Assembly (NCBI RefSeq): GCF_025363195.1
Contig: NZ_JANYEK010000206.1
Location: 1 to 64,000, forward strand
From: Sphingomonas sp.
GTDB lineage: Bacteria; Pseudomonadota; Alphaproteobacteria; Sphingomonadales; Sphingomonadaceae
Length of the DNA: 64,000 nt
Direction of reading: 5' to 3'
Below, one piece after another: positions 10,793 through 21,181 of this stretch; within the stretch, counting starts at the first letter, position 1; each line of letters begins with the position of its first letter. The notes under the pieces were generated by a model. That model did not search any database, was not told where the DNA came from, and saw only the letters and a list, made by a program, of their open reading frames with translations. A program made the position numbers and the translations under genes.

Positions 10793-12085
10793 TCAACCGG
10801 TGCGTTTGAGCCTGACGATGAAAAACCCGTCCAGCCCGCCGACATCCCCAAGCATTCCCGGCAAGGTACGCAAGTAACCATCCGCATGCGGGGCAAGTCC
10901 CGGTGGCAATTCCTCCTGCCGCACCGGATCGACCGAATAATCTGGGCGGGTCGCCAGAAATCGGCGCAACTGCTCCTCGCCCTCGGCGGGTTCGAGCGAG
11001 CAGGTCGCATAGACCAGGATCCCGCCCGGTTTCACCCAATTCGCGGCGCGGGCAAACAGCCGCTCCTGCAGCGCGGCCATCTCCGAAATGATCGACGGGC
11101 GCACGCGGTACAAGACGTCGGGGTGGCGGCGGAAGATGCCGGTCGCGCTGCACGGCGCGTCCAGCAGCACGGCATCGGCGGGCGCGGCGGGTTTCCACAG
11201 CAGGGCATCGGCGGTGATGATCTCCGCCGACAGCTTCGTCCGCGCGAGATTGTCGGTCAGCCGTTCGAGCCTGGTCGGCGAATTGTCGAGTGCGGTGACG
11301 GCCCAGCCAGCGGCGGCGAGCTGCATCGTCTTGCCACCTGGCGCGGCGCAGATATCGATCGCGGTGCCAGTACCGCCATGCCGGTTGGGACCGATCAGGC
11401 GCGCGGGGAGCGATGCGGCGATGTCCTGCACCCACCATGCGCCTTCTTCGAACCCCGGCATTTCGGGTACGTGGCCACCGGGCAGCCGAACATGGCCCGG
11501 CATCAGCGTCGTGCCGCCGAGCTGTTCCGCCCAGTCTGCGGTACGCTCGGGGTCGGCCAGCGTCAGGTCGAGCGGCGGCGGCGCGGCGATGGCATGTTCG
11601 GCGCCCTCGATGCCGTCATCGCCCCACGCCGCGTGCCAGCGGATCGCGGTCGCATCCGGCAAGGTCGGGATTTCTGGCAGCGCATCGCCGCGCCGCGACA
11701 GCGTGCCGAACACGCCGTGGACCAGCTTGCGCGGACCACCCTCGACGAGCGGCAATACGGTGGCGATCGCGGCGTGCGACGGCGTGCCGAGCGCCAGCGT
11801 CTGCACCAGGGCGATGCGCAAGGCGAACCGCGCCTTGGCATCCTCCGGCAGGGGGCGCGCAGTGGCCGAATCGATCAGCGCATCGAGATCGGGCAGGCGC
11901 CGCAGCGTTTCCGCCGCAATGGCGCGGGCCAACGCACGATCGTCGGCGCGCTCGATTCCCGCCGTGGCGCGGTCGAGTGCGGATTCCAGCGGCAGGCCCT
12001 GGCGCAACACGGCATCGAGCAGGCGGAGCGCCGCGCGCCGCGCAGGCACACCGGGGGGATCGGCGGAATAGGTTTGTGGGGACAT
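10793..12085 (-). CDS. rsmB: RsmB/NOP family 16S rRNA m5C methyltransferase
   Basis: NusB-like N-terminus; DICAAPGGKTMQLA, LLDAPCSATGIFRRHPD, YATCSLEPAEGEEQ. Confidence 0.95.
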   Translation of the reverse strand: MSPQTYSADPPGVPARRAALRLLDAVLRQGLPLESALDRATAGIERADDRALARAIAAETLRRLPDLDALIDSATARPLPEDAKARFALRIALVQTLALGTPSHAAIATVLPLVEGGPRKLVHGVFGTLSRRGDALPEIPTLPDATAIRWHAAWGDDGIEGAEHAIAAPPPLDLTLADPERTADWAEQLGGTTLMPGHVRLPGGHVPEMPGFEEGAWWVQDIAASLPARLIGPNRHGGTGTAIDICAAPGGKTMQLAAAGWAVTALDNSPTRLERLTDNLARTKLSAEIITADALLWKPAAPADAVLLDAPCSATGIFRRHPDVLYRVRPSIISEMAALQERLFARAANWVKPGGILVYATCSLEPAEGEEQLRRFLATRPDYSVDPVRQEELPPGLAPHADGYLRTLPGMLGDVGGLDGFFIVRLKRTG

Positions 12086-12180
12086 CGCGCAGCCATTGGT
12101 CAGCCGGGGCAGGATGTAAAGCCGGACGGGTTGCAGCCGGAGGGCCGAGCACCGATGTTAAGCTGTAAAGGAAGCAGAAT

Positions 12181-12345
12181 ATGGCCGAACGCCCCCCGCA
12201 TGTGAAACCGCCGGCCTATCTGTCGAAAAGCCCGCCTGTGCCGGAACCCGAGGCGACGCCCCACCCGGCCAGCGAAGACCCGCTGGGCCGCGACCCGACC
12301 CGATACGGCGATTGGGAATTGAAGGGCATCGCGGTCGATTTTTGA
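12181..12345 (+). CDS. DUF1674 / SDHAF4-like small protein (54 aa)
   Basis: Read directly (absent from the ORF track): MAERPPHVKPPAYLSKSPPVPEPEATPHPASEDPLGRDPTRYGDWELKGIAVDF*; C-terminal GRDPTRYGDWExKGxxxDF signature. Confidence 0.9.
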   Translation: MAERPPHVKPPAYLSKSPPVPEPEATPHPASEDPLGRDPTRYGDWELKGIAVDF

Positions 12346-12379
12346 ACCGGGGGCGGAACGATCGGCGGGCGGGCGCGTC

Positions 12380-14257
12380 GTGGCGAGCGTGACCATCCGC
12401 ACTTTTCTGGCCGGCCAGCGGCTCTCCCGGGTCGTCGGGGGCAGCGCCGCTTTGGTTGCGATGCTGCTGATCCTGCTCGCCGCCTTTCCGTGGGGCGTGC
12501 TGAAATCCACGATAGAGGCGCGGCTAAGCACAAGGTTCGGGCGAACGGTGACGATCGGATCGGTCGCGCGACTCGACGCCTTCTCCTTTTCACCGACGGT
12601 CGCGATCCGTGACGTGCGCGTGCCGCAGCCGGGATGGGCGGGGAAGGGCGATCTGGCGCGGATCGCGCAGGCTGAGGTGAAGTTTGGCGTGTTTCCGTTG
12701 TTGGTCGGTCGGTTCAGCCCGGAGTCGATCAAGCTCAGCGGCCTGCATCTCGCTTTGGTCCGCACCGCCGACAAGCACGAGAACTGGAATGACGGCGAAG
12801 ACGGTAGCGGATCAGGCGGATCGCCGCCCAGGATCACCGGCCTGACGATCGCCGATTCCACCATCAGCTATCAAGATGCCAAGGCCGAGCGCAGCTTTAC
12901 CGTTGCGGTTACCGCCGATTCGGCACGCGGGCTGCGCGCGAACGGCACCGGCATGGTGCGGGGAGCGCCGGTAAAGGTGTCCTTCAGCGGTGCGGCAGTC
13001 GAAGATATGGCGGGCAGGCCCTGGCCTTTCCATGCGATCGTCGACGGACCGGCGATCGGCATGGAGGTGCGCGGCACGGCCGATGCACCGCTCGACCTGC
13101 ACGCCATGACGCTGGATGTTACCGCGCACGCCAGCGACCTGAAGATGCTCGACGGGATCATCGAAGCCGGGTTGTTCGGCACGCAACCGGTGCGGCTGAA
13201 GGCGCATGTCCGCCGCGATGCGCCCGACTGGAAGATCACCGCTTTGTCCGGGACGATCGGACAATCGGACCTGACCGGTAAACTCGATGTCGAGAAAAAT
13301 GACGGTCGGACGAAACTGACCGGTGACGTGGTGTTCGGTACGTTGAATTTCGACGACCTCTCTACCGATTCGGGGCTCGCGAAAGGGCGCGCGCTGGAAC
13401 GGGCGATTGGACCCCGCCTGATACCCGACACGCGGATCAACATCGCGAAGATCGACAAGACGGATGGAATCATCACCGTCTTGGCAAAGCGGATCGTCAG
13501 CAGCGAGGGCAGTTCGGCGATCACTGCACTCAACGGCACCGTGAAGCTAGACCACCAATTGCTGGTCTTTTCCCCACTCCGGATCGCGTTGCGGACCGGG
13601 GCGATGGTCGGAACGGTACGGGTCGATCAGCGCGGCGGTAAGCCCGAGCCGCTGGTGACGATCGACCTGTCCTTGCGCGACAGCAATATCGTTGCGCTGA
13701 CCGGGGGGTCGGGCGCGATCGATGGGCGGGTCGATGGGCGCGCGACGTTGATCGGCACGGGCAGCACGATCCGCGAGATCGTCGGCCGCTCCAACGGCCG
13801 GATCGGGGTATTCGCCCGCAACGGCTCGCTACCGGCCAGGATCGCGGCGCTGATCGGTTTCGATGCCGGGCGCGCCCTGACCACCAAGGACGACAAGCGC
13901 GCCGGATTGCGCTGCATCGCGCTTCGGCTGGATATGCGAAACGGGTCCGGAGCGATCGATCCGCTGGTCATAGACACCAGCGAGAGCCAGTCCAATGGGG
14001 AGGGCAGTATCTCCTTCCCATCGGAGACGCTCGCGATCCGCCTGACCGGCGCGCCCAAGCGGAATAGCGTGTTGCGCCTGCCGGGATCGGTGATCGTAAG
14101 CGGCACGATCATCCAGCCCGATATCGTCGTGCCGCCGGAGGTCAAATCGGTCGGCAACATCTTCAGGGCGATCGGTCGCGCCATTTCCGGCAACCAGGCC
14201 CCCACCGCCGGGAATGCCGATTGCGCGGCCTTATCGACCCGCGCCCTGGGACGCTGA
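12380..14257 (+). CDS. AsmA family protein
   Basis: N-terminal TM, large AsmA-like domain (RFGRTVTIGSVARLDAFSFSPTVAIRDVRVPQPGWAG). Confidence 0.85.
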   Translation: MASVTIRTFLAGQRLSRVVGGSAALVAMLLILLAAFPWGVLKSTIEARLSTRFGRTVTIGSVARLDAFSFSPTVAIRDVRVPQPGWAGKGDLARIAQAEVKFGVFPLLVGRFSPESIKLSGLHLALVRTADKHENWNDGEDGSGSGGSPPRITGLTIADSTISYQDAKAERSFTVAVTADSARGLRANGTGMVRGAPVKVSFSGAAVEDMAGRPWPFHAIVDGPAIGMEVRGTADAPLDLHAMTLDVTAHASDLKMLDGIIEAGLFGTQPVRLKAHVRRDAPDWKITALSGTIGQSDLTGKLDVEKNDGRTKLTGDVVFGTLNFDDLSTDSGLAKGRALERAIGPRLIPDTRINIAKIDKTDGIITVLAKRIVSSEGSSAITALNGTVKLDHQLLVFSPLRIALRTGAMVGTVRVDQRGGKPEPLVTIDLSLRDSNIVALTGGSGAIDGRVDGRATLIGTGSTIREIVGRSNGRIGVFARNGSLPARIAALIGFDAGRALTTKDDKRAGLRCIALRLDMRNGSGAIDPLVIDTSESQSNGEGSISFPSETLAIRLTGAPKRNSVLRLPGSVIVSGTIIQPDIVVPPEVKSVGNIFRAIGRAISGNQAPTAGNADCAALSTRALGR

Positions 14258-14272
14258 TCCCTTAAAACCCGT

Positions 14273-15250
14273 TTATTCGACCTCGCGCGTCAGCGGGCGT
14301 GCCAGCAGCGCACCCACGACATCGCGCACATCCGCGCCATCGAGCAACGCACACACCGCCTCGCTGACCGGCATATCGACTCCGGCTTCGCGCGCCGCCT
14401 CGCGCAGGACCGGCGCGGTGAAGGCCCCTTCCGCCACGGTGCGGCGATCCGCCATCAGTTCGGCCGCCGCACGACCCTGGCCAAGCCCGACGCCGAGCGA
14501 GAAATTGCGCGAACTGGTCGAGGAACAGGTCAGAACCAGATCGCCCAGGCCCGACAGGCCTGCCAGCGTCTCCGCGCGCGCGCCACGCGCCAGCCCGAAG
14601 CGCGTCATCTCGGCGAACCCGCGCGCGATCAACGCGGCGCGGGCATTCTGACCCAGCCCCGCGCCCTCGACCACGCCGCAGGCGATGGCGAGCACGTTCT
14701 TCACCGCGCCGCCGATCTCTGCGCCGACCACATCGCTGGAGGCATAGGTCCGGAATGCCGGACCCGCGAGCCGTGCGGCCAGCCGCGCCCCCAAAGCCTC
14801 GTCCTCACACGCCAACGTCACCGCGGTCGGCTGCCCGGCGGCCACCTCATGTGCGAAGGTCGGGCCGGACAGCACGGCGATCGGCGCGTCGGGCTGAACC
14901 GCCCGGGCGACCTCGCCGACGAGCAGGCGCGTACCCGACTCGATGCCCTTGGCGCACAACACCAACGGCGTCGTGCCGATCCGTATCGCGCCCAGCACGC
15001 TGCGGACATGCTGCGCAGGGGCGACGACGAGCAATGCATCGCAACCGACCAGCTCCCCCAGATCGCCGGTTGCACGGATCGTCGCGGGCAGTGGCACGGC
15101 GGAGAGGAACATAGTGTTCAGGTGGGTGGCGTTGATCGAGGCGACCACCTCCTCCTCGCGTGCCCAGAGCAAGACGTCGCGCCCGCCCCGCGCCGCGACC
15201 TGCGCCAGCGCCGTACCCCAGGCGCCGCCGCCGATGACGCCTATTTTCAT
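14273..15250 (-). CDS. gpsA: NAD(P)H-dependent glycerol-3-phosphate dehydrogenase
   Basis: [23 protein letters not shown] start at 15250; 4-bp overlap with the tsaD stop. Confidence 0.96.
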   Translation of the reverse strand: MKIGVIGGGAWGTALAQVAARGGRDVLLWAREEEVVASINATHLNTMFLSAVPLPATIRATGDLGELVGCDALLVVAPAQHVRSVLGAIRIGTTPLVLCAKGIESGTRLLVGEVARAVQPDAPIAVLSGPTFAHEVAAGQPTAVTLACEDEALGARLAARLAGPAFRTYASSDVVGAEIGGAVKNVLAIACGVVEGAGLGQNARAALIARGFAEMTRFGLARGARAETLAGLSGLGDLVLTCSSTSSRNFSLGVGLGQGRAAAELMADRRTVAEGAFTAPVLREAAREAGVDMPVSEAVCALLDGADVRDVVGALLARPLTREVE

Positions 15251-16281
15251 GCCTTCACCCCCGCACCGCGCACCGCCTCCGCCGCCGGATCGAGCGGCCA
15301 GCGCGGGCGGGCGGCGATATCGAGCGGGTCGGTGAGCCCCTTGGCGAAGCGCTCCGCCCCGGCCCAGGCGATCATCGCGGCATTGTCGGTACACAGCCAC
15401 AAAGGCGGCGCGACGAAGCGCAGGCTGTTGTCCATCGCGAGCTTTTGCAGGGCATTCCGCACCGCCTGGTTGGCTGCGACGCCGCCCGCCACGACCAGGG
15501 CCGTCGCCCCATCGGCCCGCTCCAGCCCGCGCGTCGTGCGATCGATCAGGCAATCGACCACGGCCTGCTGGAACGATGCGGCGATGTCCTCCGCGCTATG
15601 TTGCCGCGCATCGACAGCGCGCGACACCGCGCTCTTCAACCCGGCGAAGGAGAAATGCGGCTCCGCCGATCCCTTTAGCGGACGCGGCAGCGCCACGGCG
15701 AGCGGATTGCCCAAAGCCGCCGCGCGCTCCACCGCCGGGCCACCGGGAAAGCCCAGGCCGAGCAGCTTCGCCGTCTTGTCGAACGCCTCACCCGCCGCAT
15801 CGTCGATCGTCGTGGCGAGGCGGCGATACGCCCCGACGCCCTCGACCAGCAGCAGCTGGCAATGCCCGCCCGAGACGAGCAGCAGCAGATAGGGGAAATC
15901 GAGATCGGGATCGGTCAGGCGCGGGGACAGCGCATGGCCTTCGAGATGGTTGACCGCGATCAGCGGCTTGCCCGCCGCATGCGCCAGCGCCTTGCCGGTA
16001 ACGAGGCCGACCATCACCCCGCCGATCAGCCCAGGACCCGCCGTCGCGGCGATCGCGTCGACCTCGGCCAGTGTCACCCCGGCATCGGACAGCGCCTCCT
16101 CGATCAGCGGCATCAGCGCCTCGACATGCGCGCGCGCGGCGATTTCCGGCACGACCCCGCCGAATGGGCGATGGGCCGCCTCCTGCCCCGCGAGACGGTG
16201 CGCCAGAATAATACGTTCGCTCGTCACCAATGCGGCGGCGGTTTCGTCGCAGGAGGATTCGAGACCGAGAATGAGTGCCAT
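15247..16281 (-). CDS. tsaD: tRNA N6-threonylcarbamoyladenosine biosynthesis protein
   Basis: [19 protein letters not shown]...; NHLEGH motif. Confidence 0.97.
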   Translation of the reverse strand: MALILGLESSCDETAAALVTSERIILAHRLAGQEAAHRPFGGVVPEIAARAHVEALMPLIEEALSDAGVTLAEVDAIAATAGPGLIGGVMVGLVTGKALAHAAGKPLIAVNHLEGHALSPRLTDPDLDFPYLLLLVSGGHCQLLLVEGVGAYRRLATTIDDAAGEAFDKTAKLLGLGFPGGPAVERAAALGNPLAVALPRPLKGSAEPHFSFAGLKSAVSRAVDARQHSAEDIAASFQQAVVDCLIDRTTRGLERADGATALVVAGGVAANQAVRNALQKLAMDNSLRFVAPPLWLCTDNAAMIAWAGAERFAKGLTDPLDIAARPRWPLDPAAEAVRGAGVKA

Positions 16282-16338
16282 CGCGCCGCTCTAACCGTTT
16301 GCCCCGAACTTGTCGAAAGGCGGCACTTCTTCTAGCGC

Positions 16339-17265
16339 GTGACCACAATGGCCCAACCTTTCCGCCTCGGCACGCGTGGATCGCCGCTCGCACTAACCCA
16401 GGCGGGGATGGTGCGGGACGCGCTGTACGCCGCGCACGGCTGGAGCGACACTGCGGTCGAGATCGTGCCGATCCGCACCACCGGGGACCGGGTGCAGGAT
16501 CGCGAGCTGGCCGAGATCGGCGGCAAGGCGTTGTGGACCAAGGAACTCGACCGCGCGCTGCTGGATGGCGAGATCGATTGCGCGGTGCATTCGATGAAGG
16601 ATGTCGAGACGATGCGCCCGGCCGAGATCGCGATCGTCGCGATGCTGCCACGTGCCGATGTACGCGACCGGCTGATCGGGGCGGAAAGCATCGCCGCGAT
16701 TCGGTCGGGCGGCGTCGTCGGTACCAGTTCGCCCCGGCGCGGCGCGCAGCTACTGCGCGCGCGCCCCGACCTGAGAATCGTGCTGTTCCGCGGCAATGTC
16801 GATACGCGGTTGACCAAGCTGGCGGCGGGCGACGTGGATGCGACGCTGCTGGCGGCGGCGGGGCTCGATCGGCTCGGGCGGCACGACGTCGGCGTGGGAA
16901 TTCCACTGGAGGTCATGCTGCCCGCTCCGGCACAGGCCGCGGTGGGGATCGAGACGCGGGCCGATGACATGCGGGCGCGGAGCCTGATCGGCGCGATCGA
17001 TCATCTTCCCACGCGAACTTGCGTGCTGGTAGAACGCGCGTTGCTCGCTGCACTCAAGGCGGATTGCCATTCGCCGGTCGCCGCCTTGGCCGCGATCGCG
17101 GGCGGAAGCTTGACGTTGCGCGCCGAGTTGCTCGCCGAGGATGGCAGCTTGTTCGTCGCAGGCGAAATGCGCGGACCGATCGACGACGACGGACTGGCCG
17201 AACGGCTGGCGCGCGATCTGTTCGACCGCGCGCCGCCTGCGGTCAGGGCGCTATTTTCCGCATGA
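16339..17265 (+). CDS. hemC: hydroxymethylbilane synthase
   Basis: FRLGTRGSPLALTQAGMV, SSPRRGAQLLRARPDL, KADCHSPVAA. Confidence 0.97.
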   Translation: MTTMAQPFRLGTRGSPLALTQAGMVRDALYAAHGWSDTAVEIVPIRTTGDRVQDRELAEIGGKALWTKELDRALLDGEIDCAVHSMKDVETMRPAEIAIVAMLPRADVRDRLIGAESIAAIRSGGVVGTSSPRRGAQLLRARPDLRIVLFRGNVDTRLTKLAAGDVDATLLAAAGLDRLGRHDVGVGIPLEVMLPAPAQAAVGIETRADDMRARSLIGAIDHLPTRTCVLVERALLAALKADCHSPVAALAAIAGGSLTLRAELLAEDGSLFVAGEMRGPIDDDGLAERLARDLFDRAPPAVRALFSA

Positions 17266-17924
17266 GCCGCGCGCTGGCGGTGCTGCGGCCGGAGCCGGGC
17301 AACGCCGCCACGGCCGCGCGCATCACGACGCTCGGGCTGACCGCCCTGTGCCTGCCGCTGTTCGAGGTTGCGCCGCTCGACTGGGCACAGCCTGATCCCG
17401 CCGCGCACGATGCCTTGATCCTGACCAGCGCCAATACCTTGCGGCACGGCGGCGTAAAGCTGGCCGAACTCCGATCGCTGCCGGTCTTCGCCGTCGGTGC
17501 GACAACGGCGGACGCGGCGAAACTGGCCGGGTTTCAGGTCATCGCGATCGGCGATGGCGATGCCGCCGCGGTGGTCGCTAAAGCCGAAGCGCAAGGCATT
17601 TCCCGCGCTTTGTATCTCGGCGGGCGCGACCGGATGGTCTCCACCGGCGGAATCGTGGCAGCCACGATCCCGGTCTATGCCAGCATCGTCCTGCCGATCC
17701 GGCCCGAACAGATCTCGACTGCGCGCGGCAGCGTGGCGTTGCTGCATTCCATCAGGGCCGCGCAGGTTTTCGGCGACCTGGTCCAGGATCGGGCCGAGTA
17801 TCGGATCGCCGCGCTCAGCCTCGCAATCCTGCACGCCGCAGGGCCGGGATGGAACCGCGCCGTCTGCGCCACCGCCCCGACCGACGACGCCTTGCTGGCC
17901 GCCGCCGCGACGCTCGCCGATTGA
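17262..17924 (+). CDS. hemD: uroporphyrinogen-III synthase
   Basis: MSRALAVLRPEPGNAATAARITTLGL; follows hemC with ATGA overlap. Confidence 0.9.
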   Translation: MSRALAVLRPEPGNAATAARITTLGLTALCLPLFEVAPLDWAQPDPAAHDALILTSANTLRHGGVKLAELRSLPVFAVGATTADAAKLAGFQVIAIGDGDAAAVVAKAEAQGISRALYLGGRDRMVSTGGIVAATIPVYASIVLPIRPEQISTARGSVALLHSIRAAQVFGDLVQDRAEYRIAALSLAILHAAGPGWNRAVCATAPTDDALLAAAATLAD

Positions 17925-17955
17925 CCGGCTCGCCAGACGCAGGGATAAGGCCGGT

Positions 17956-18855
17956 ATGAGCGATTTTACGCCGACCCCGCTGGTGGCACCGGCCCTTTCA
18001 GGTATCTCGGCCAGACCCCGCGTCCGGTGGCCGGCGATCATCGCCGCATCGGCTTTCCTACTCGGTTTGGGCGCGATGGCGTTGGGGTTGCATTATTGGA
18101 GCGCGTGGTTTCCGAGCCAGGCCGTCGCGCCGATGGTCGCTACGAAAGGCCAGCTGCCCGTGGTGGTGGTGCCCGCCGGGGGGAGCACCATACCGGGCGC
18201 CGCCGCTCCGGTGATCGACCTGAACGAGCTGTCGAAGCGCGAGGCCGCATTGGCCGGTCGGCTCGGCGAACTCGAACAGCGCACCGCACGCGTCGGCAAC
18301 GATGCGCAGGCGGCATCAGGCTATGCGACGCGCGCCGAGGGGATGATGGTCGCTTTCGCCGCGCGTCGCGCGCTCGATCGCGGGCTTGGCCTCGGCTATG
18401 TCGAGGATCAGTTGCGCAGCCGGTTCGGGGCGACCCAGCCGCACGCCGTCGCCGCAATCCTGCAGGCCGCGCGCGAACCCGTGACGATCGCCGAATTGCG
18501 CGCCGGGCTGGACGGAATCGGCACCGAACTGGTCACCGGACAGGCGAGCACCGGCTGGCTCCGCAGCCTGCGCCGCGAACTGGGCAATCTGATCGTCATC
18601 CACCGCGCCGATACGCCCTCGCCGCTGCCGGTCGATCGCCTCGCCCGCGCCAAGCAGATGCTGGAGACGAACAAAGTGGACGGCGCGCTGGCCGAAGTCG
18701 CGCGCATGCCCGGTGCCCCGCAAGCGGTGCGCTGGACCGCCGCCGCCCGCCGCTATCTCGGCGCGCGCCAGGCGCTGGACACGATCGAGGCCGCGGCGAT
18801 CACCGGCCAGACGAACCCGACCGACATTCCCGGCGCCGCCGCCCCGACGACCTGA
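17956..18855 (+). CDS. mitofilin/Mic60-like membrane protein of the hem cluster
   Basis: N-terminal TM helix, predicted coiled-coil, C-terminal FAARRALDRGLGLGYVEDQLRSRFGATQPHAVAAI; position after hemCD as for alphaproteobacterial Mic60-like genes. Confidence 0.65.
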   Translation: MSDFTPTPLVAPALSGISARPRVRWPAIIAASAFLLGLGAMALGLHYWSAWFPSQAVAPMVATKGQLPVVVVPAGGSTIPGAAAPVIDLNELSKREAALAGRLGELEQRTARVGNDAQAASGYATRAEGMMVAFAARRALDRGLGLGYVEDQLRSRFGATQPHAVAAILQAAREPVTIAELRAGLDGIGTELVTGQASTGWLRSLRRELGNLIVIHRADTPSPLPVDRLARAKQMLETNKVDGALAEVARMPGAPQAVRWTAAARRYLGARQALDTIEAAAITGQTNPTDIPGAAAPTT

Positions 18856-18923
18856 TCCGCCGCGCTCCAGGTCATGGCAGCTGAAGGTATCGCCTTACTC
18901 AAAGCGGACCTTCGCCTAACCCA

Positions 18924-18950
18924 CCGCGTCCAGACACGCGGATCGTTTTA
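18924..18950 (+). terminator. candidate intrinsic terminator after the Mic60-like gene
   Basis: CCGCGT-ccagac-ACGCGG stem followed by ATCGTTTTA; weak U tract. Confidence 0.4.
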
Positions 18951-19748
18951 CGCCGACAGCCGCGCGATCATTGCCATCGCACCAGCCGGCGCGCGGACCT
19001 TCGCGCCGTTGATGAAGAACACGAACGTGTCACGGGCCACCTTGTCCGGTTTGGCGGGGTCGGCATAAGGCAGGCCGTCGGGCGCGCCACCCGCTGCCCA
19101 ATCCCGCGCGCGCACCGTCCAAAGATCGAGTTCGGCGTCGGGATAGCCCGTCATCACGTCCTCTCGCGCATTTTCCAGCCGGGCATAGACGAAATCGCCC
19201 GTCACATCCGCCAGTGCGGGATGATCGGTCGAATCGGCATAGACGATCGCCACACCCGCCGCCCGCGCCATCGCTGCGAATTCCGGCACTGCGAACGATT
19301 CGTGGCGCACATGCACGGCGTGCCGCAACGCGATGCCGTCCTGCTGTGCCGGCAATAATTTCAGGAACGCCCCGAAATCCTGCGGATCGAATTTCTTGGT
19401 CGCCATGAACTGCCACAGGATCGGACCCAGCTTGTCGCCCAGTTCGGTGATGCCTTGCCCGAGGAATTTGCCGATCGATTCGCCCGCCTCGGCCAGCACC
19501 TTGCGATTGGTGCAGTATCGTGATGCCTTCAGCGCGAAGACGAACCCGTACGGCGCGGTCTTGCCCCAGCTGGCGAAGGTCGCGGGTTTCTGGCTGCTGT
19601 AATAGGTGCCGTTGACCTCGATCGCGGTCATCGCGCGGCTGGCATATTCCAGCTCGCGCTTCTGGGCCAAACCTTCGGGAAAAAAGGTGCCGCGCCACGG
19701 TTCGAAGGTCCAGCCGCCGATGCCGACGCGAATCATTGGGTTCGTCAT
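18948..19748 (-). CDS. DUF72 domain-containing protein
   Basis: IRVGIGGWTFEPWRGTFFPEGLAQKRELEYASRAMTAIEVNGTYYS is DUF72/YecE-like. Confidence 0.92.
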   Translation of the reverse strand: MTNPMIRVGIGGWTFEPWRGTFFPEGLAQKRELEYASRAMTAIEVNGTYYSSQKPATFASWGKTAPYGFVFALKASRYCTNRKVLAEAGESIGKFLGQGITELGDKLGPILWQFMATKKFDPQDFGAFLKLLPAQQDGIALRHAVHVRHESFAVPEFAAMARAAGVAIVYADSTDHPALADVTGDFVYARLENAREDVMTGYPDAELDLWTVRARDWAAGGAPDGLPYADPAKPDKVARDTFVFFINGAKVRAPAGAMAMIARLSA

Positions 19749-19794
19749 CGGGGTAGTATAGCCGGCAAAACCATGCCGTCGAACGCGCGCGCCG

Positions 19795-21012
19795 CTAGAC
19801 CATCATGCCCTGCAACAGCTTGGGCACCTCGCCGCTTTCGCCCCGTGCCTCGGCCATGAAGCGATCTTTCAGCGCCGGCAGTTTCTGCACCGTCGACAGG
19901 CCGAACCGGCGTGCCGCGTTCGCGGTCTTGCCGGGAATGCCGAACAGGCGCTGCAAGCCGTCTGTCGCGATCGACACCATCAGCGTGTCGAGACTGCGCC
20001 AGCGCTGGTAGCGCGCGAGCAAGGCCGGATCGCCAAGATCCAGGCCCAGACGCTTGCCCTCGACCAGCACCTCGACCAACGTCGCCACGTCCCGAAACCC
20101 CACGTTCACGCCTTGCCCGGCGATCGGATGGATGCCGTGTGCCGCATCGCCGACCAGCGCGAGCCGGTTCGACACGATCTGCGCCGCGTGGTGGAAGCCG
20201 AGCGGATAGCTCGACCGACCCCCGAGTGGCCCGAGCGCGCCCAGGAACCCGCCCATCTTCTTCCCCGCCTCCGCCAGGAACCCACGCTCCGACAGCTTCA
20301 GCATCCCCGGCGCTTCCGCGCGGCTTACCGACCAGACGATCGCCGAGCGATGCCCATCCGCATCGTCGTTGAGCGGCAGGATCGCGAACGGACCCTGCGG
20401 ATAGAAGATCTCGAAGGCGATGTTTTCATGGGTATGTTCGTGGTGCAGCGACGTGACGATCGCGGCGTGATCGTACGTCCAGCGCGCGGTGCGGATACCC
20501 GCCGCATCGCGGGTCGGCGAATTGCGCCCCTCCGCCGCGATCAGCAACGGCGCGGTGATCGTCGCGCCCGAATCGAGGATGGCCGTCACGCCGTGTTCGC
20601 CGCGTTCGACCGAGACGGCCCGCGTCTTCATGCGCAGATCGACGCCCGGGGCCGCCACCGCCGCTGCATATAGCGCCCCGCGCAACAGCCGATTCTCGAA
20701 CATATGCCCCAGCGCGCCATCCTCCGCGCCCGGTTCGAAATCGAGCGCACCCGGCTCCAGCCCGTCACTGACCCGGATCCCCGCGATCGGGCAACCCTGA
20801 CCGGTCAGCCGATCCAGGACCCCGATCGCGCCGAGCATCCGGTACGGCGCGCTGGCGATTGCCGAGGCGCGTCCGTCGAACCCGGCGGCGAGAATCACTT
20901 CGGGATCGGCGATATCGACGACGATCGCGCGCAGCCCATGCGTATCGAGCGCTACGGCGAGTGCGCTGCCGACCAGTCCGCCGCCGAGAATGATGACATC
21001 TGCTGTTTCCAT
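19795..21012 (-). CDS. UbiH/UbiF/COQ6 family FAD-dependent monooxygenase
   Basis: METADVIILGGGLVGSALAVALDTHG (start 21012), LVGDAAHGIHPIAGQGVNVGFRDV. Confidence 0.93.
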   Translation of the reverse strand: METADVIILGGGLVGSALAVALDTHGLRAIVVDIADPEVILAAGFDGRASAIASAPYRMLGAIGVLDRLTGQGCPIAGIRVSDGLEPGALDFEPGAEDGALGHMFENRLLRGALYAAAVAAPGVDLRMKTRAVSVERGEHGVTAILDSGATITAPLLIAAEGRNSPTRDAAGIRTARWTYDHAAIVTSLHHEHTHENIAFEIFYPQGPFAILPLNDDADGHRSAIVWSVSRAEAPGMLKLSERGFLAEAGKKMGGFLGALGPLGGRSSYPLGFHHAAQIVSNRLALVGDAAHGIHPIAGQGVNVGFRDVATLVEVLVEGKRLGLDLGDPALLARYQRWRSLDTLMVSIATDGLQRLFGIPGKTANAARRFGLSTVQKLPALKDRFMAEARGESGEVPKLLQGMMV

Positions 21013-21181
21013 ACGCCCGACTCTAATACCGCATGCGGCCCCTGCCAATGCACTGCACCAGCATCGCGTCAGCATTGCATCAGCACTGCGCCAGCACCGC
21101 TCCGCCCCACGCCATCTTGACGCCGGACTCCCGAACGCGGATAATTTCGGGAACGAACAGCGGACAGACGGGGACAAGATC

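Noticed and set aside
10364-12205. 613-aa plus-strand ORF opposite rpe and rsmB
   Set aside because: Spans two clear minus-strand genes and their junction; no domain pattern.
17019-17261. N-terminal extension of the hemD ORF
   Set aside because: Overlaps hemC; MSRALAVLRPEPGNAA at 17262 with an ATGA overlap is the better start.
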